Shown piece by piece: positions 7,901 to 16,809 of a stretch of DNA of 64,000 nucleotides; position 1 is the first letter of the stretch, and each line of letters starts with the position of its first letter. This stretch comes from Clostridium fungisolvens. Lineage in GTDB: Bacteria; Bacillota; Clostridia; Clostridiales; Clostridiaceae. A program made the position numbers and the translations under genes. Where the stretch lies: assembly GCF_014193895.1 (NCBI RefSeq), contig NZ_BLZR01000001.1, positions 1,426,001 to 1,490,000 of the forward strand. Direction: 5' to 3'. The notes beneath the pieces are model-generated. The model saw nothing but the letters and a program-made list of their open reading frames with translations, made no database searches and was not told the DNA's origin.

Positions 7901-8569
7901 CTATCTTATATTTTTTGGCTTTTTTAATGAGTCAATATCTCCACTTTGTATCGCAGCTATGTTAGCTTGAATCTTTTCATAGCTCCAGTCCCACCATTTT
8001 AGATTAAGAAGATCCTCTATAATTGAATGCTCAAATCGTTTTCTTATAACTTTTGCGGGCACACCTCCAACAATAGAGTAGGGAGGTACATCTTTAGTAA
8101 CTAATGCTCTTGTACCAATAATAGCTCCGTCACCAATATGGACTCCAGGCATAATCACTGCTTCAAAGCCGATCCAAACATCATTTCCTATTACAATGTC
8201 GCCTTTGTTGTCCCATGCTTCCGTTACATTTAAACTATTATCCCATTCTTCAGAGAAAACAGGGAAGGTATAGGTGGATAATGAGCTTAGAGTATGGTTT
8301 GCACCATTCATAATGAATTTAGTGCCAAAAGCTATAGAGCAAAACTTACCTATGATTAATTTGTCATTATTTACTGGATAGTGATATAGGACATTTTGTT
8401 TTTCAAAATTCCGAGGATCATTGAAATCATGATAAAAAGTAAAGTCTCCAACTATAATGTTAGGATTAGAAATTACATTTTTTAGGTAACAGATAGTATC
8501 ATCATAAGTTCTTGGATAAATTTTATCTGGATTAGGTAGGTTATTGACTTGAAAGTCTGAAGTATTCAT
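7901..8569 (-). CDS. Vat-like hexapeptide-repeat acetyltransferase
   Basis: This 222-residue protein has the left-handed beta-helix signature of xenobiotic acetyltransferases: hexapeptide repeats (about 115-165, for example IVIGNDVWIGFEAVIMPGV) and the active-site histidine in GANHTL (about residue 92). The end, with PAKVIRKRF and the LNLKWWDWS motif, is typical of Vat/CatB proteins. These acetylate streptogramin A or chloramphenicol, but many chromosomal members have unknown acceptors. As cargo of a mobile element it could give drug tolerance. That is an inference. Ends 28 nt before nothing else than intergenic DNA toward the upstream hydrolase gene. Confidence 0.8.
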   Translation of the reverse strand: MNTSDFQVNNLPNPDKIYPRTYDDTICYLKNVISNPNIIVGDFTFYHDFNDPRNFEKQNVLYHYPVNNDKLIIGKFCSIAFGTKFIMNGANHTLSSLSTYTFPVFSEEWDNSLNVTEAWDNKGDIVIGNDVWIGFEAVIMPGVHIGDGAIIGTRALVTKDVPPYSIVGGVPAKVIRKRFEHSIIEDLLNLKWWDWSYEKIQANIAAIQSGDIDSLKKPKNIR

Positions 8570-8596
8570 TAATTCTCACCCTCAATTATAATTTTA

Positions 8597-9487
8597 TTAT
8601 CTTATAAATGGTTCTTTGATAGCAGCATTCAATAATTCAGAATAGGCTTTTACTTTACGAAAGGTATTGCCCATCATTTCATGCTTTCTGTAGTCTCTTA
8701 TTTTTTCTAAATCAAATTCTGCTATAAATACATCTTCTGTTTCTGCATCCGCAAGAAGAATTGTATTATCAATAGGTATGCCATTTTTATCCCAAGTTAT
8801 TGGACTAAAAGCACAGGAGCAGCCTGCATTTTTTCTTGGTGGGTTTGACATCGCAACACCAACCATATTTTCATAAGCCCTAGTGGATAATGCCTGAATT
8901 CTTGGCTTCATGGATTCGCAATCATTTGGAACTAGTATTAATTCTGCCCCTTTAAGCATAAGTATTCTTGCACTTTCAGGATATTCTCTATCGTAGCATA
9001 TCATTACCCCAAGCTTGACTCCTTCGAATTCACACACCTTAAACTCATCACCCGATTCCAACATTCGTTCATCAGCAAAGTCACAGGTATGTACTTTACT
9101 GTATTTCATTATTATTTCGCCATTTCTATTTATAACGAATGCAGAGTTTTGAGGCTTTTTTACCCCTTTAGTGTAGGCGGTAATTACAATACCTATATTT
9201 AGGAGTTTAGCAGCTTTACAAAATGTTTGTATGTGGTCACTGTTTTCATCAATAGCTAAGTTATTCCATTCTTTAAACTCTGTAGTTTTCATAATTTCTT
9301 TAGTAGTAAGCTTTTTATGTACCTTAGGAAACTCATATCCAGTAATCCAGCATTCAGGAAATAAAACAAGATCAGCCCCAAGCTCCTTTGCTTTTTTTAC
9401 TGCGCTTAGACCTTTATTTGTATTTAAGGTCATGTTATAAGGATCGCGAGTTTCTTGTACAATTGCAATTCTAAATATTTTAGTCAT
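8597..9487 (-). CDS. Carbon-nitrogen hydrolase (nitrilase superfamily)
   Basis: A 296-residue enzyme with the full nitrilase-superfamily triad: Glu45 (FPECWITGYE), Lys131 (KYSKVH) and Cys164 (MICYDREYPESAR). Such enzymes hydrolyse amides or carbamoyl groups, for example N-carbamoylputrescine or omega-amides. The exact substrate is not clear from sequence. It lies 27 nt upstream of the Vat-like gene and may be co-transcribed with it. The protein is complete, with no signal peptide, so it acts in the cytoplasm. Confidence 0.85.
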   Translation of the reverse strand: MTKIFRIAIVQETRDPYNMTLNTNKGLSAVKKAKELGADLVLFPECWITGYEFPKVHKKLTTKEIMKTTEFKEWNNLAIDENSDHIQTFCKAAKLLNIGIVITAYTKGVKKPQNSAFVINRNGEIIMKYSKVHTCDFADERMLESGDEFKVCEFEGVKLGVMICYDREYPESARILMLKGAELILVPNDCESMKPRIQALSTRAYENMVGVAMSNPPRKNAGCSCAFSPITWDKNGIPIDNTILLADAETEDVFIAEFDLEKIRDYRKHEMMGNTFRKVKAYSELLNAAIKEPFIR

Positions 9488-9551
9488 GTTTTAGCCCCCA
9501 ATATAGCAAATATTTTTGTCAAATAAATCTTATATGATTTATTAGTAGCAA

Positions 9552-10064
9552 CTATAGTGAATTATAGTAAACTACTAAATCAGATTCTAATTTTTTAATT
9601 TCACTTAACTTGTGTATAGATAGCCAAGTACATAGTAGTAAAAAGAAAAGCACAAACACCAAAAGTGAGTTTCTTTGAACTTTACTTAAATTTAATTGTT
9701 TATCATATATAACTGCAATCATAAAGGCTGTGATTATTATGAAGATAAAACCAGTAAATATAGATGTTATTTTCATACTCTTAATTAGTACAATATTCCT
9801 TTGAAAATCAAGAAGAGTTTCTTCATTGGTTTTATTCACTTGTATATTCTTTTTAGTCTCTTTTTCAGATAAAGAAATATCATAGACTGGATGTTTAATG
9901 CCTGATTCCCCAACAAAGTCGAGCTTAAAATAGTGGTTCCCAGTTTTTATTATGGTTGCATCACCTTCTCTGGTTTCAAGATGGAGCAAAGAAAAACCAT
10001 AAGCAAAAAAAGCAATTGCAATAATAATAATTGATACGAATGATTTAATTTTAAATTTATTCAT
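9552..10064 (-). CDS. Membrane protein, function unknown
   Basis: A 170-residue protein with an N-terminal membrane segment (about 9-27), an outside domain of about 65 residues, and two further membrane segments (about 97-118 and 130-150). RBS AAGGAG precedes the ATG at 10064. No family recognised. Part of the mobile-element cargo. Confidence 0.6.
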   Translation of the reverse strand: MNKFKIKSFVSIIIIAIAFFAYGFSLLHLETREGDATIIKTGNHYFKLDFVGESGIKHPVYDISLSEKETKKNIQVNKTNEETLLDFQRNIVLIKSMKITSIFTGFIFIIITAFMIAVIYDKQLNLSKVQRNSLLVFVLFFLLLCTWLSIHKLSEIKKLESDLVVYYNSL

Positions 10065-10338
10065 TTTTTCTCCTTAGCAATATTTATAATGTCATTTTTG
10101 TTATACATTTAATTAAGGCATAGTGGTTAGATATTATTTTTAAGTCGAGAAAATCATAGTTTAATGGTAAGTTTATTGATTATGAGTTGTTTGTAAGATT
10201 ACTAAGTTGGTATAGTATTAAAGTATAACTGAATAATCATAATACTAATGAGATGATTAATAATAACTTAATAATTGTATTTAATTATAAAAATATCACC
10301 AATAAAATGGTTAAATAGTTGATATTTTGTTAATAAGA

Positions 10339-10656
10339 CTATTTTAATATCGCATATGCAATAATAGCAACAATAATATTTGGAACACCAACAATAAATA
10401 AGAAATTTGTTATTTGATCTCGTATAGAATTGTTTTCTTTTGTGTCAAAGATAGGATAGTTCTTATATCTTTCACTGCTGAATGCTGTTCCGTTAGAAAA
10501 TCCACTAAAAGCTCCATTTAACAAACCTGCGATTGCTAAAGAGCCCAAGCCAGTCATACCGCAGATATCTACGATTAGATACCAATCCTTCTGAAGATAA
10601 CCAATAACAATCCCAACGCAGATAAACAAGAGACTCACAATTAATGACTTACGCAT
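10339..10656 (-). CDS. DUF5316-like small membrane protein
   Basis: The frame is open from 10743, but the better start is the ATG at 10656, preceded by GGGGGC at proper spacing. This gives 105 residues with three to four hydrophobic segments. The pattern KDWYLIVDICGMTGLGSLAIAGLLNGAF followed by a short loop and a last helix resembles the DUF5316 family of Firmicutes membrane proteins. Function unknown. About 270 bp of AT-rich DNA without a gene separates it from the next gene to the left. Confidence 0.6.
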   Translation of the reverse strand: MRKSLIVSLLFICVGIVIGYLQKDWYLIVDICGMTGLGSLAIAGLLNGAFSGFSNGTAFSSERYKNYPIFDTKENNSIRDQITNFLFIVGVPNIIVAIIAYAILK

Positions 10657-10967
10657 TTTAACGCCCCCAATAACGTAACTTATTTGTAATATTTTACCTT
10701 TGGATATAAGTACATTATATATAAAATGATGAAGATTGTACATGAAAATGTTACTTATAATATAAAAGTGATTAAAAAAACAAGAAATAATTAATATTTT
10801 TATATTTACTAGAAGCAGAATTTTAAATACATATGCTATAATTTTATATAAGATTTTTGTGAAGGAAGGGTATCTATGAATGTTATTTATTCTAAGTACA
10901 ATATATAGAAGTTGTAGTAATTATAGTACCTTATAAAAATAATTGCAGAAGAAGAAGGAGAATTTAA

Positions 10968-11471
10968 ATGGAATTTCGTAGAACAGTTGAAGCAGATATA
11001 AGCAGCATAATGAATATTATAAGACAAGCACAAGCTTACTTTAATGAAAATGGAATAGATCAATGGCAGAATGGCTATCCAAATGAAGAGGTAATAAAAA
11101 ACGATATTATAAATGAACACAGCTATGTACTTTTAAAGGATAATGTTATAGTTGGTACTTCGGCTATATCTTTCGATGGAGAGAAAACCTATGATGAGAT
11201 TTATGAAGGACAATGGTTAAGTAACGAGGCTTTTGCTGTGATACATAGAATAGCAGTGGATAATAAATATAAGGGACTCGGGCTTTCTTCTATCATAATT
11301 AAAAATGTGGAGGAGCTTTGCTTTAGTAGAGGAGTTAATAGTATTAAAGTAGATACACATGTAGAGAATTTATCTATGCAAAGATTACTCAAGAAGAATG
11401 GATTTCAGTATTGTGGAATAATTTATTTAGAAGATAAAAACAAAAGAGTTGCTTTTGAAAAGGTGATATAA
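10968..11471 (+). CDS. GNAT-family N-acetyltransferase
   Basis: A 167-residue acetyltransferase with the GNAT fold. The acetyl-CoA loop is seen in IAVDNKYKGLGLSSIII (about 95-112), followed by the helix and the strand pattern VDTHVENLSMQRLLKKNGF that is common in the family. The acceptor is unknown. The RBS GAAGGAG is at ideal distance. It is the first gene of the plus-strand half of the mobile element, divergent from the minus-strand cargo. Confidence 0.85.
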   Translation: MEFRRTVEADISSIMNIIRQAQAYFNENGIDQWQNGYPNEEVIKNDIINEHSYVLLKDNVIVGTSAISFDGEKTYDEIYEGQWLSNEAFAVIHRIAVDNKYKGLGLSSIIIKNVEELCFSRGVNSIKVDTHVENLSMQRLLKKNGFQYCGIIYLEDKNKRVAFEKVI

Positions 11472-11585
11472 TTACTTTGTAAAGATATGGTATATATTGA
11501 TAGGTGATTTAATAATACTAATGTGTATCTTATTTAAAATATTGGGACAAGATAGTTTTTTAGTTGGTTAAGAGGGGAGATATTT

Positions 11586-11765
11586 ATGAGAAAGAGAGAC
11601 ATTTTTGCTGTAGCTGCTACAGCATTTTCAATGGGAGTTGTTTTTGGATTTTTAATTTCACCAGCGAAGAACGGGTTTGGCAACAATACCTGGAATACTA
11701 CAAATACCACTAATAATTATGGTGGAGCTATGGTACAGAAGGTTAAAAATAAGACTAGTAAGTGA
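11586..11765 (+). CDS. Small single-pass membrane protein (59 aa)
   Basis: A short gene with a strong RBS (AGGGGAGATATTT before ATG). The product has a basic start (MRKRD), one hydrophobic segment with glycines (residues 7-26) and an Asn/Thr-rich tail. The glycine pattern and size resemble small YtxH-like surface or membrane proteins of Firmicutes, but this is not firm. It ends 42 nt before the next gene and is probably co-transcribed with it. Confidence 0.55.
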   Translation: MRKRDIFAVAATAFSMGVVFGFLISPAKNGFGNNTWNTTNTTNNYGGAMVQKVKNKTSK

Positions 11766-11807
11766 TGAACGTATGAAGCTTTCAGAATTTAATGGAGGAA
11801 TTGGTTT

Positions 11808-12473
11808 ATGAAGGGTAGAGTAATTAAATGGGTATCTCTATCAATATTTTTTATTCTAATTTTAATTGTATCAATCAGGATGGGCATGACTTATTACCTG
11901 AATACTAACACAACCCTAATAAGATATGAAAAAGGAAAAAAGGCAGATGACATTTCTTATGGAGAGAATTATTCAATCATGGCAAATCTTGATGTAATAA
12001 ATAAAGGTAAGAAAATAGGCTATGTAGCTGGTGAAGGGAATAAGAATATATATGATATTTATGAAATTAAAGGGCTGGATAGTAGCGAATGGGTAGCAGT
12101 AAATGATTCGGACGAACCGGGTGGAAGAGGAACTTGGGTCTGTAAGAAAGATTCAGTAAAGCTTCCTAAAATATCTGATTATGGTGTCAATGAAATAGAA
12201 ATACTGCAACAAGATGGATATTATACAATAAAAACAATCAAGAATAGTGAAGATATTAATAAAATAATTGATGTAATTACAAGTAGTGGAGATGAAACAA
12301 AAATAGCTGGTCCTTTTGATGGAAGATCCTATTTATTGTATTTTAAATCACCACAATTTAAAGGAATTGCGTATAGAGGATACCTTACTATAACTAAGAA
12401 TGGAAAATATTATGCTCGTTTAGCAGGATACAATTACATCGAAGTAACAAATGAATTTAAGAAATATATATAA
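11808..12473 (+). CDS. Membrane-anchored extracellular protein, function unknown
   Basis: A 221-residue protein with an N-terminal membrane anchor (about 8-28) and a soluble outer domain rich in Tyr, Gly and Asp. There is no lipobox and no known catalytic motif. The start has AATGGAGGAATTGG as RBS. It lies in the plus-strand cargo of the mobile element and is followed by a terminator. Confidence 0.6.
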   Translation: MKGRVIKWVSLSIFFILILIVSIRMGMTYYLNTNTTLIRYEKGKKADDISYGENYSIMANLDVINKGKKIGYVAGEGNKNIYDIYEIKGLDSSEWVAVNDSDEPGGRGTWVCKKDSVKLPKISDYGVNEIEILQQDGYYTIKTIKNSEDINKIIDVITSSGDETKIAGPFDGRSYLLYFKSPQFKGIAYRGYLTITKNGKYYARLAGYNYIEVTNEFKKYI

Positions 12474-12560
12474 TAAAATTGATTTTTTAGTTATTTAGAA
12501 TTACTGGTATACTAAGCTAATTTGTCTAAAATGGATTGTTTTGATTAGAAGCTATTATTG

Positions 12561-12597
12561 AAAATCGTATTACTTTAAAGAGTGATACGATTTTTTT
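12561..12597 (+). terminator. Rho-independent terminator
   Basis: AAAATCGTAT (12561-12570) pairs with ATACGATTTT (12585-12594), and the stem extends through TACT/AGTG with one mismatch. A run of seven T closes it. Confidence 0.8.
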
Positions 12598-12615
12598 ATT
12601 TAACTTATAAAAAAA

Positions 12616-12655
12616 TCACAGGACATGAGTAAAGTTTTTAACTTTTGTCCTGTGA
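12616..12655. terminator. Second hairpin, stronger on the minus strand
   Basis: TCACAGGACA (12616-12625) pairs with TGTCCTGTGA (12646-12655), with an inner AAAGT/ACTTT pair. On the minus strand it runs into TTTTTTT, so it would stop leftward transcription. On the plus strand there is no T-run. Confidence 0.5.
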
Positions 12656-12774
12656 ATCCCAAAATTCTTAGGAGGTATTGGGATGTGTTACTAAGATTAT
12701 TGGCTGTTTTTTTATTGTATATACAAAATTTATGAATTACTAGAAATAATTATGGGTGGTGGTTTGATACGAAT

Positions 12775-12915
12775 CGAAGTAACTTGTGAAATTTGCCATA
12801 CGAACAATGCTCTTTGAAAACTGGATAATGCAGTGTAGAGAATAATATTAAAAGCTACAAATAGTTATATGTACATGGAATAACTTGGTTATAAATGGTA
12901 TAATTACAAGTGATT
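12775..12915 (+). repeat. rRNA-spacer-like promoter/leader repeat, copy 1
   Basis: About 140 bp that recurs at 14140-14281 with roughly three quarters identity. It contains GCTCTTTGAAAACTGGATAA, which resembles the conserved boxA-region sequence of Firmicute rRNA operons. It ends with a conserved block carrying TGGTATAATTACAAGTGATT, with TATAAT as likely -10. It lies directly before a small gene, as does copy 2. Confidence 0.65.
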
Positions 12916-12941
12916 TATGGTGTAAAGGTAGGGGAAGTATA

Positions 12942-13148
12942 ATGGAGAAAAATAAACTTATTAAATTTATTTTCATATATATACTAAGTTTAATTATAGG
13001 CAATTTGATAATCTACACAGTAGATAGGATGGGTATTAGTAGAGGACTATCAGGGTGGACCCTGTGGAATTATTTAGTCTTTAACGCAGTAATTATATTT
13101 ATTAGCTACTTGTCCTATCGTTTCATACCTAATAATCAAAAAAGATAA
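12942..13148 (+). CDS. Small membrane protein (68 aa)
   Basis: The frame opens at 12885, but the RBS-supported start is the ATG at 12942 (GGGGAAGTATA before it). The product has two membrane segments (about 8-28 and 43-60) and a basic tail. No family recognised. It follows copy 1 of the rRNA-spacer-like repeat, which probably supplies its promoter. Confidence 0.55.
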   Translation: MEKNKLIKFIFIYILSLIIGNLIIYTVDRMGISRGLSGWTLWNYLVFNAVIIFISYLSYRFIPNNQKR

Positions 13149-13232
13149 GTTTAATTTATTAAATATTATTCTTATAAGACGACTTAACTAATAGTTCATA
13201 TTTCCATAATAATTTATAAAGGAGAAATAGAA

Positions 13233-13589
13233 ATGAAAAAAAGGACAAAGTCTATTTCAATTGTCTTTCCAATCGTACTTTTAATAATGGCATATTATAT
13301 ATTTTTTATGCGAATTGATAAATATACTTATAATAGGGATACAAATACAATAGAAAAGGACGGCATTGAATATGTTCGTTCTAATAGTTTACCAAGTGAA
13401 TTTCTTGATAAAGAAAATAAAACAATTGGCAAAATAAAAGGTAGTGACTCCGAATCTGCTGAAAGATGGGTAATAAAAATAAAAGATATCGATGAACATG
13501 AAATGTTTCTTGTAACCGGTATAATGAATCAGGAATTATTTATTAGAGCAGATAAGGTTGCGGAATTTAACAAAACTTTACTGAAGTAA
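13233..13589 (+). CDS. Membrane-anchored protein, function unknown
   Basis: A 118-residue protein with a basic start, one membrane segment (about 8-25) and a soluble outside domain. The RBS AAAGGAGAAATAG is clear. No known domain. It lies between two small genes of the same type in the mobile element. Confidence 0.55.
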   Translation: MKKRTKSISIVFPIVLLIMAYYIFFMRIDKYTYNRDTNTIEKDGIEYVRSNSLPSEFLDKENKTIGKIKGSDSESAERWVIKIKDIDEHEMFLVTGIMNQELFIRADKVAEFNKTLLK

Positions 13590-13642
13590 TAATAAAACGT
13601 AAAATTTTTAGCGAGAAAGATTTTCTGAAATGAGGGAGATAC

Positions 13643-14119
13643 TTGAAAAAGATAAAACTTATTTTAATAGGATTTATACTAGTAAGTATTTCGTTTGCGA
13701 TTTTTGCATACGTAAAACAGAAGAATAATAATGATGTACAGATTAGGTTAGCTGATTATAAGTTTAGGGAGAGTTTATCTTTAGCTAGTAATGGTTTTGC
13801 AGTTGATTATAGCAAAATGAATGACGATACTAAGGTATATTACTACATACAGACATCTTCTAATCTCTATACAGCTATAAATATCATTGATATGACCTCA
13901 TATAAAGATGTAAAAAATAGAAATGCATTAGGAGAAGCTATATATAACTTATATTTATGCATGACACACGATTATTCAAGAAAAGAGATTCTTAAAGATA
14001 ATAATATGTCAAGTATCTTTAATTGTCTAGCAAAAATATCTAATGATCCTGAAGATGAAGAAGACTGTAAGAGGATTTCTAGGCTTGCAGGTGATTTATA
14101 TTTTAACAATAATAAGTAG
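13643..14119 (+). CDS. Membrane-anchored protein, TTG start, function unknown
   Basis: A 158-residue protein starting at a TTG codon with the RBS GAGGGAGATAC. It has an N-terminal membrane anchor (about 5-23) and a helical outside domain with two cysteine-containing blocks (ILKDNNMSSIFNCL and EDCKRISRLAGD). No family recognised. It ends 20 nt before copy 2 of the rRNA-spacer-like repeat. Confidence 0.55.
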   Translation: MKKIKLILIGFILVSISFAIFAYVKQKNNNDVQIRLADYKFRESLSLASNGFAVDYSKMNDDTKVYYYIQTSSNLYTAINIIDMTSYKDVKNRNALGEAIYNLYLCMTHDYSRKEILKDNNMSSIFNCLAKISNDPEDEEDCKRISRLAGDLYFNNNK

Positions 14120-14139
14120 GTTAGAATATGAAAAAAAGA

Positions 14140-14281
14140 CGACGTAACTTGCGAAATTTGAAATACGAATAATGTTCTTTGAAAATTGAATAATGAAGTG
14201 TAGAGAATAATATAAAACCTTTAAGTATCTATATAGCACATGGAACAACTTGGTTAAAACTGGTATAATTACAAGTGATTA
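14140..14281 (+). repeat. rRNA-spacer-like promoter/leader repeat, copy 2
   Basis: Second copy of the repeat at 12775. It holds GTTCTTTGAAAATTGAATAA and the conserved TGGTATAATTACAAGTGATT block, and lies 62 nt before the HIT-protein gene. The two direct copies enclose three small genes (12942-14119). Confidence 0.65.
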
Positions 14282-14343
14282 AGTCGAGATATTAAATAAG
14301 AGTGAACTGAAAAGAATTAATATTTTATGTAGGAGGTTATAGA

Positions 14344-14790
14344 ATGAGTTGTAAAATGTGTGAAAAGCAAAAAAATATTAAAGATGACCCATATTTTATT
14401 ATGGAACTTGAAACAGGATATGTAATTTTAGGATGGTTTCAGAGGTTTAAGGGCTATACCGTTTTCAATTGTAAAGAGCATGGTCCTGAATTACACAACT
14501 TAGAACATTCTTTTAAAATAAAACATCTTGAAGAAATGTCTATAGTAGCAGAGGCTATTTCTAATATATTTAAGCCTGATAAGATGAACTATGAACTACT
14601 TGGAAATGGATGTCCTCATATTCATTGGCATCTATATCCAAGAGTAAAAGGTGATACTCCTATAGTTAGTTCGGTATATCAATTGTCAAATGAGGAGTTG
14701 TTTGATGAATCTACAAGACCTAATGAGGAGCAGAGAGAAGAATTGAAAGAAAAGATTAAAAATGAAATTGTGCGTCTACTTCTAAAATAA
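14344..14790 (+). CDS. HIT-domain protein
   Basis: A 148-residue protein with the histidine-triad motif HIHWH (residues 92-96) in the context GNGCPHIHWHLYPR. HIT proteins hydrolyse or transfer nucleoside phosphates, for example AMP-amide bonds or dinucleoside polyphosphates. An N-terminal CXXC (C3, C6) plus later Cys and His residues suggest a zinc site, as in several HIT hydrolases. The RBS TAGGAGG is strong. It is the last plus-strand cargo gene before the recombinase. Confidence 0.85.
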   Translation: MSCKMCEKQKNIKDDPYFIMELETGYVILGWFQRFKGYTVFNCKEHGPELHNLEHSFKIKHLEEMSIVAEAISNIFKPDKMNYELLGNGCPHIHWHLYPRVKGDTPIVSSVYQLSNEELFDESTRPNEEQREELKEKIKNEIVRLLLK

Positions 14791-14951
14791 GCATTAAGCG
14801 AAGTAATTATGTGATGAGTAATATTCTTATTTAACGTCATGTAAATAAAAAACGAGTACTTAATTAAAAAACTGTATTATTCATAATTGAGTTTTGCAGT
14901 GTTTTTACGTCGTAATTCAAGAAAATAGACCATTAACTATAAAAATAATAA

Positions 14952-14973
14952 GCATAGTTTGAAAAAACTATGC
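14952..14973 (-). terminator. Terminator of the recombinase gene
   Basis: GCATAGTTT (14952-14960) pairs with AAACTATGC (14965-14973). On the minus strand it follows the recombinase stop codon at once and is followed by TTATTATTTTT. Confidence 0.75.
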
Positions 14974-16575
14974 CTAAATACTTAATGATTGGTTTGCCCC
15001 AACAAGATTGATGGTTAGAATTTCGTTATCCCAAGTGATACTTTCAATTACTTCTTTAATAACAGATCTCTTAATTTCTATATCATCAATATAGTCAAAG
15101 AACTGCTTTATAGTTTTAATATTGGAGGTTATATTTCCTACCTTTTCGTTTATATCTTCAGTAGACATTTGACTTAAAGTTATTTCACTTAGTTTTTTTT
15201 CAATAGATATATTTTCATTCTTAACTGTCTTTATTTCGTTCTCTATTAGCTTTAGAGTTTCCAGATCCTCTAGTAATGCAAGTTTTCTTACTAAGCCTTG
15301 TATAACTTTGTTATTAGCAGATAGAGTCTTCTTTAAGCTTGAAGCTTCATTTTGAAGCTCAAGTTTAGTGGTTTCTGAATTTTCATCATTTGAGTATAGA
15401 TTAACTATACTTTTGGTGTCTATATTTTTTAAAGCTGTTATTATAGCTTCTTCAGCAGCATAGGCATTTAGCATCTTAGTGGAGCATCGATTACTAGCTC
15501 TATTCCTAAGTTCACACCTATAATATCTTTCAAGTTTATTCGTTCTCTTATTTAGGTTACTCCAGGTAGACATACTACTACCGCAGTTACCACACTTAAC
15601 TAATCCAGATAGTAAAAAGTGTTTACTTGTATTGGAACGTACTGCTGGATTGCTTGCATTGTCATTTAAAATTTCCTGACATTTTATCCACTGTTTAGAG
15701 GGAATGATACCTGGATGTAATGCAGCTGATACAATCCATTCTTCAACTGATTTATCTTTCTTACCACCTTCACGTTTGTTATAAACCATAAGGCCGTATT
15801 CTCCAGTGAAATCATTACATAGAGTAGCTCCTAGGTTATTAAAATAGTTATACATATTTTCATCTGCAAAAGTGTATACAGGATTATTTAATATTTGAAG
15901 TACTGTATTTCTTGAGAAATCTCCACCATTTTTTCCTTTAACATTATTAGAGCAAAGATATCTTGAAACTGTAGATGTACTTTTCTTCTCTAAATATAAA
16001 GAAAATATGGTCTTAACTATATTAATTTCTTCTTCTACAACTTCAAGTTTATACATTTTCTTAATGTTTTCTTTTCCAACATACTCAACTGGAACTGATT
16101 TAAAACCAAGTGGGGGAGTGCCGCCAAGCCATCTTCCAGTCTTAGCAAGCTCAAGCATATTGTCTTTGATTCTTTCCGCAATAGTTTCTCTTTCAAGCTG
16201 TGCAAATACTGAAGAGATGTATACCATAGCTCTACCCATAGGGCTTGACGTATCAAATTGTTCTCTGATACTTACAAACTCAATTTTATTTTTCTGAAGC
16301 ATCTCTAGAGTAGTAGAAAAATCAGCTACATTACGAGAGATTCTATCAAGTCTATAGCAAATAAGATAATCAAAACGCTTTTTCTTTGCATCGCTTAGAA
16401 GCCTTTGAAATTCAGGTCTGTTTATATTTCCACCAGAGAATCCTTCATCTTCGTATATTAGAAAATTAGTAATTCCTAGATTATTACCATACTGTTTGCA
16501 TAATTCAATTTGGTTTTCGATAGATTCACCTTTTTCGGAGAGTCTACTTTTTCTACTATATATTGCAGCTATCAT
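14974..16575 (-). CDS. Large serine recombinase (site-specific integrase)
   Basis: The 533-residue protein starts at the ATG at 16575 (RBS GGAGGG); an open extension upstream has no RBS. It has the resolvase catalytic domain with the nucleophile Ser10 in YSRKS and the ISRNVADF helix, then the recombinase domain (about 165-270), a zinc ribbon (CGNCG and later cysteines, about 345-390) and a C-terminal coiled coil (about 410-490), all hallmarks of phage and transposon large serine integrases. Such enzymes join attP and attB with a 2-bp overlap and need a directionality factor to excise. It lies about 0.5 kb from the right junction and is the evident enzyme for this element. Confidence 0.95.
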   Translation of the reverse strand: MIAAIYSRKSRLSEKGESIENQIELCKQYGNNLGITNFLIYEDEGFSGGNINRPEFQRLLSDAKKKRFDYLICYRLDRISRNVADFSTTLEMLQKNKIEFVSIREQFDTSSPMGRAMVYISSVFAQLERETIAERIKDNMLELAKTGRWLGGTPPLGFKSVPVEYVGKENIKKMYKLEVVEEEINIVKTIFSLYLEKKSTSTVSRYLCSNNVKGKNGGDFSRNTVLQILNNPVYTFADENMYNYFNNLGATLCNDFTGEYGLMVYNKREGGKKDKSVEEWIVSAALHPGIIPSKQWIKCQEILNDNASNPAVRSNTSKHFLLSGLVKCGNCGSSMSTWSNLNKRTNKLERYYRCELRNRASNRCSTKMLNAYAAEEAIITALKNIDTKSIVNLYSNDENSETTKLELQNEASSLKKTLSANNKVIQGLVRKLALLEDLETLKLIENEIKTVKNENISIEKKLSEITLSQMSTEDINEKVGNITSNIKTIKQFFDYIDDIEIKRSVIKEVIESITWDNEILTINLVGANQSLSI

Positions 16576-16774
16576 AAAGTCCCTCCAACTAATTGCTATC
16601 TTGTAAATAAAGCGTCTTCTGAAAATTATATCTAACTGAAATAATGAAAATTTCCTAGGTAATATTTGAATAAGCATTAAATAGCTATAAAGGAGAAATT
16701 CGTAAATATAATTGGATGTAAATATGTATATTCTATAAAAATGATGAGCTAAGTATGTAAATGTAACCTATAAT

Positions 16775-16793
16775 TTTATGCCTCATAAAATGA
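16775..16793. promoter_or_regulatory. Inverted repeat upstream of the 63-codon gene
   Basis: ATTTTATGCCTCATAAAAT is a perfect 8-bp inverted repeat with a 3-bp spacer, between a TATAAT-like box (about 16770) and the RBS. It could be an operator or a short leader hairpin. Confidence 0.35.
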
Positions 16794-16809
16794 AGTAGGA
16801 GGGATAAAT

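Noticed and set aside
10887..11120. 77-aa minus-strand frame
   Set aside because: It is antisense to the start of the GNAT gene and lacks an RBS. The GNAT gene explains the region.
12775..14281. Possible rRNA or tRNA gene near the CTTTGAAAA sequences
   Set aside because: Only the short spacer-like motif is present. No 16S, 23S, 5S or tRNA sequence was recognised around it.
16576..16677. 34-residue N-terminal extension of the recombinase
   Set aside because: The extension precedes the YSRKS catalytic start of the family and has no RBS, while the ATG at 16575 has GGAGGG.
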